In this document: positions 63,676 through 64,000 of the stretch, in pieces
How positions within the stretch are numbered: position 1 is the stretch's first letter
Layout of the letters: every line of letters begins with the position of its first letter
Assembly (NCBI RefSeq): GCF_013359695.1
Contig: NZ_JABFMU010000001.1
Location: 186,001-250,000, forward strand
DNA: 64,000 nt
Source: Pseudomonas sp. C2B4
GTDB lineage: Bacteria; Pseudomonadota; Gammaproteobacteria; Pseudomonadales; Pseudomonadaceae
Reading direction: 5' to 3'
Position numbers and translations under genes: made by a program
The notes under the pieces: generated by a model
Told to the model about the DNA's origin: nothing
Seen by the model: only the letters and a program-made list of their open reading frames with translations
The model's database searches: none

Positions 63676-64000
63676 ATGACCACCCTGACTCGTGCCGACT
63701 GGGAACAAAAGGCTCGCGACCTGAAGATTGAAGGCCGCGCTTACCTCAATGGCGAGTACACCGATGCCGTCTCCGGCGAGACTTTCGAGTGCATCAGCCC
63801 GGTCGATGGTCGTCTGCTGGGCAAGATTGCCAGCTGTGACGCCGCCGACGCCCAGCGCGCCGTGGAAAACGCTCGCGCCACCTTCAATTCCGGCGTGTGG
63901 TCGCGTCTGGCACCGACCAAACGCAAATCCGCCATGATCCGCTTCGCCGGCCTGCTGAAACAGCACGCCCAAGAGCTGGCACTACTTGAAACCCTGGACA
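63676..64000 (+). CDS. kauB: Aldehyde dehydrogenase, KauB-like; 3' end outside window
   Basis: The frame is open from ATG 63676 (AGGAGG upstream) to the window end, 108 codons. The start MTTLTRADWEQKARDLKIEGRAYLNGEYTDA and FECISPVDGRLLGKIA are those of NAD(P)-dependent aldehyde dehydrogenases that act on 4-guanidinobutyraldehyde or gamma-aminobutyraldehyde in arginine and polyamine breakdown. The catalytic Cys and Glu lie beyond the window. Position after rpmG and a cupin gene agrees with kauB of P. aeruginosa. Confidence 0.85.
   Translation, partial: MTTLTRADWEQKARDLKIEGRAYLNGEYTDAVSGETFECISPVDGRLLGKIASCDAADAQRAVENARATFNSGVWSRLAPTKRKSAMIRFAGLLKQHAQELALLETLD

Overview
The window is about 64 kb of chromosome from a Pseudomonas, most likely of the P. 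fluorescens group. Three things point there: a gene order I recognise from other pseudomonads (aspA-LysR-purEK, pstSCAB-phoU-phoRB, ubiCA-rubA-rubB-hupA, recG-oxyR, spoT-rpoZ-gmk-yicC-rph-crc-pyrE-argB-algC-dut-coaBC-radC-rpmBG-kauB); a high GC content; and at least sixteen copies of the paired GTGGGAGC.../...GCTCCCAC palindromes (REP doublets, or REPINs) typical of this group. No rRNA, tRNA, CRISPR array, IS element or intact prophage was seen.

Layout. 1-4077 is the incomplete reading frame of a giant dermonecrotic-toxin-domain protein. 4199-9841 holds amino-acid catabolism (asparaginase, AGCS symporter, aspartase, LysR regulator). 10183-15904 holds purEK, small envelope proteins, a hexose-6-phosphate mutarotase, a thioesterase and an MFS transporter. 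16061-29123 is the phosphate regulon (pstS, pstC, pstA, pstB, phoU, then phoR and phoB further on), with recognisable PhoB boxes. A PilZ-like response regulator, an M23 peptidase and a CNNM/CorC protein lie between. 29205-33148 holds a secreted lipoprotein-like protein, ubiquinone genes ubiCA, rubredoxin and its reductase, and an HU protein.

33240-38588 is an accessory island with lower GC in parts. It holds a PAAR-headed probable type VI effector with a membrane immunity candidate, a small SCP2-like gene, a Fic toxin-antitoxin pair flanked by two copies of that gene's 3' end (the second copy broken), and a delta-60-repeat protein. From 38723 on the core genome resumes: HDOD protein, recG-oxyR, tonB-exbD-exbB, stringent response and nucleotide genes, Crc, pyrimidine, arginine, exopolysaccharide and CoA genes, ribosomal proteins L28 and L33, and the start of an aldehyde dehydrogenase.

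The strongest leads are: the PAAR/glycine-rich effector with its 4-bp-overlapping immunity gene; the Fic module with a flanking duplicated gene end; a perfect PhoB box whose predicted start site falls on the pstC start codon; two oppositely facing PhoB boxes at phoB; mutually exclusive hairpins in the purE leader; and REP doublets whose stems change in a compensated way. All calls come from reading the sequence and from memory of the families; no database search was run.
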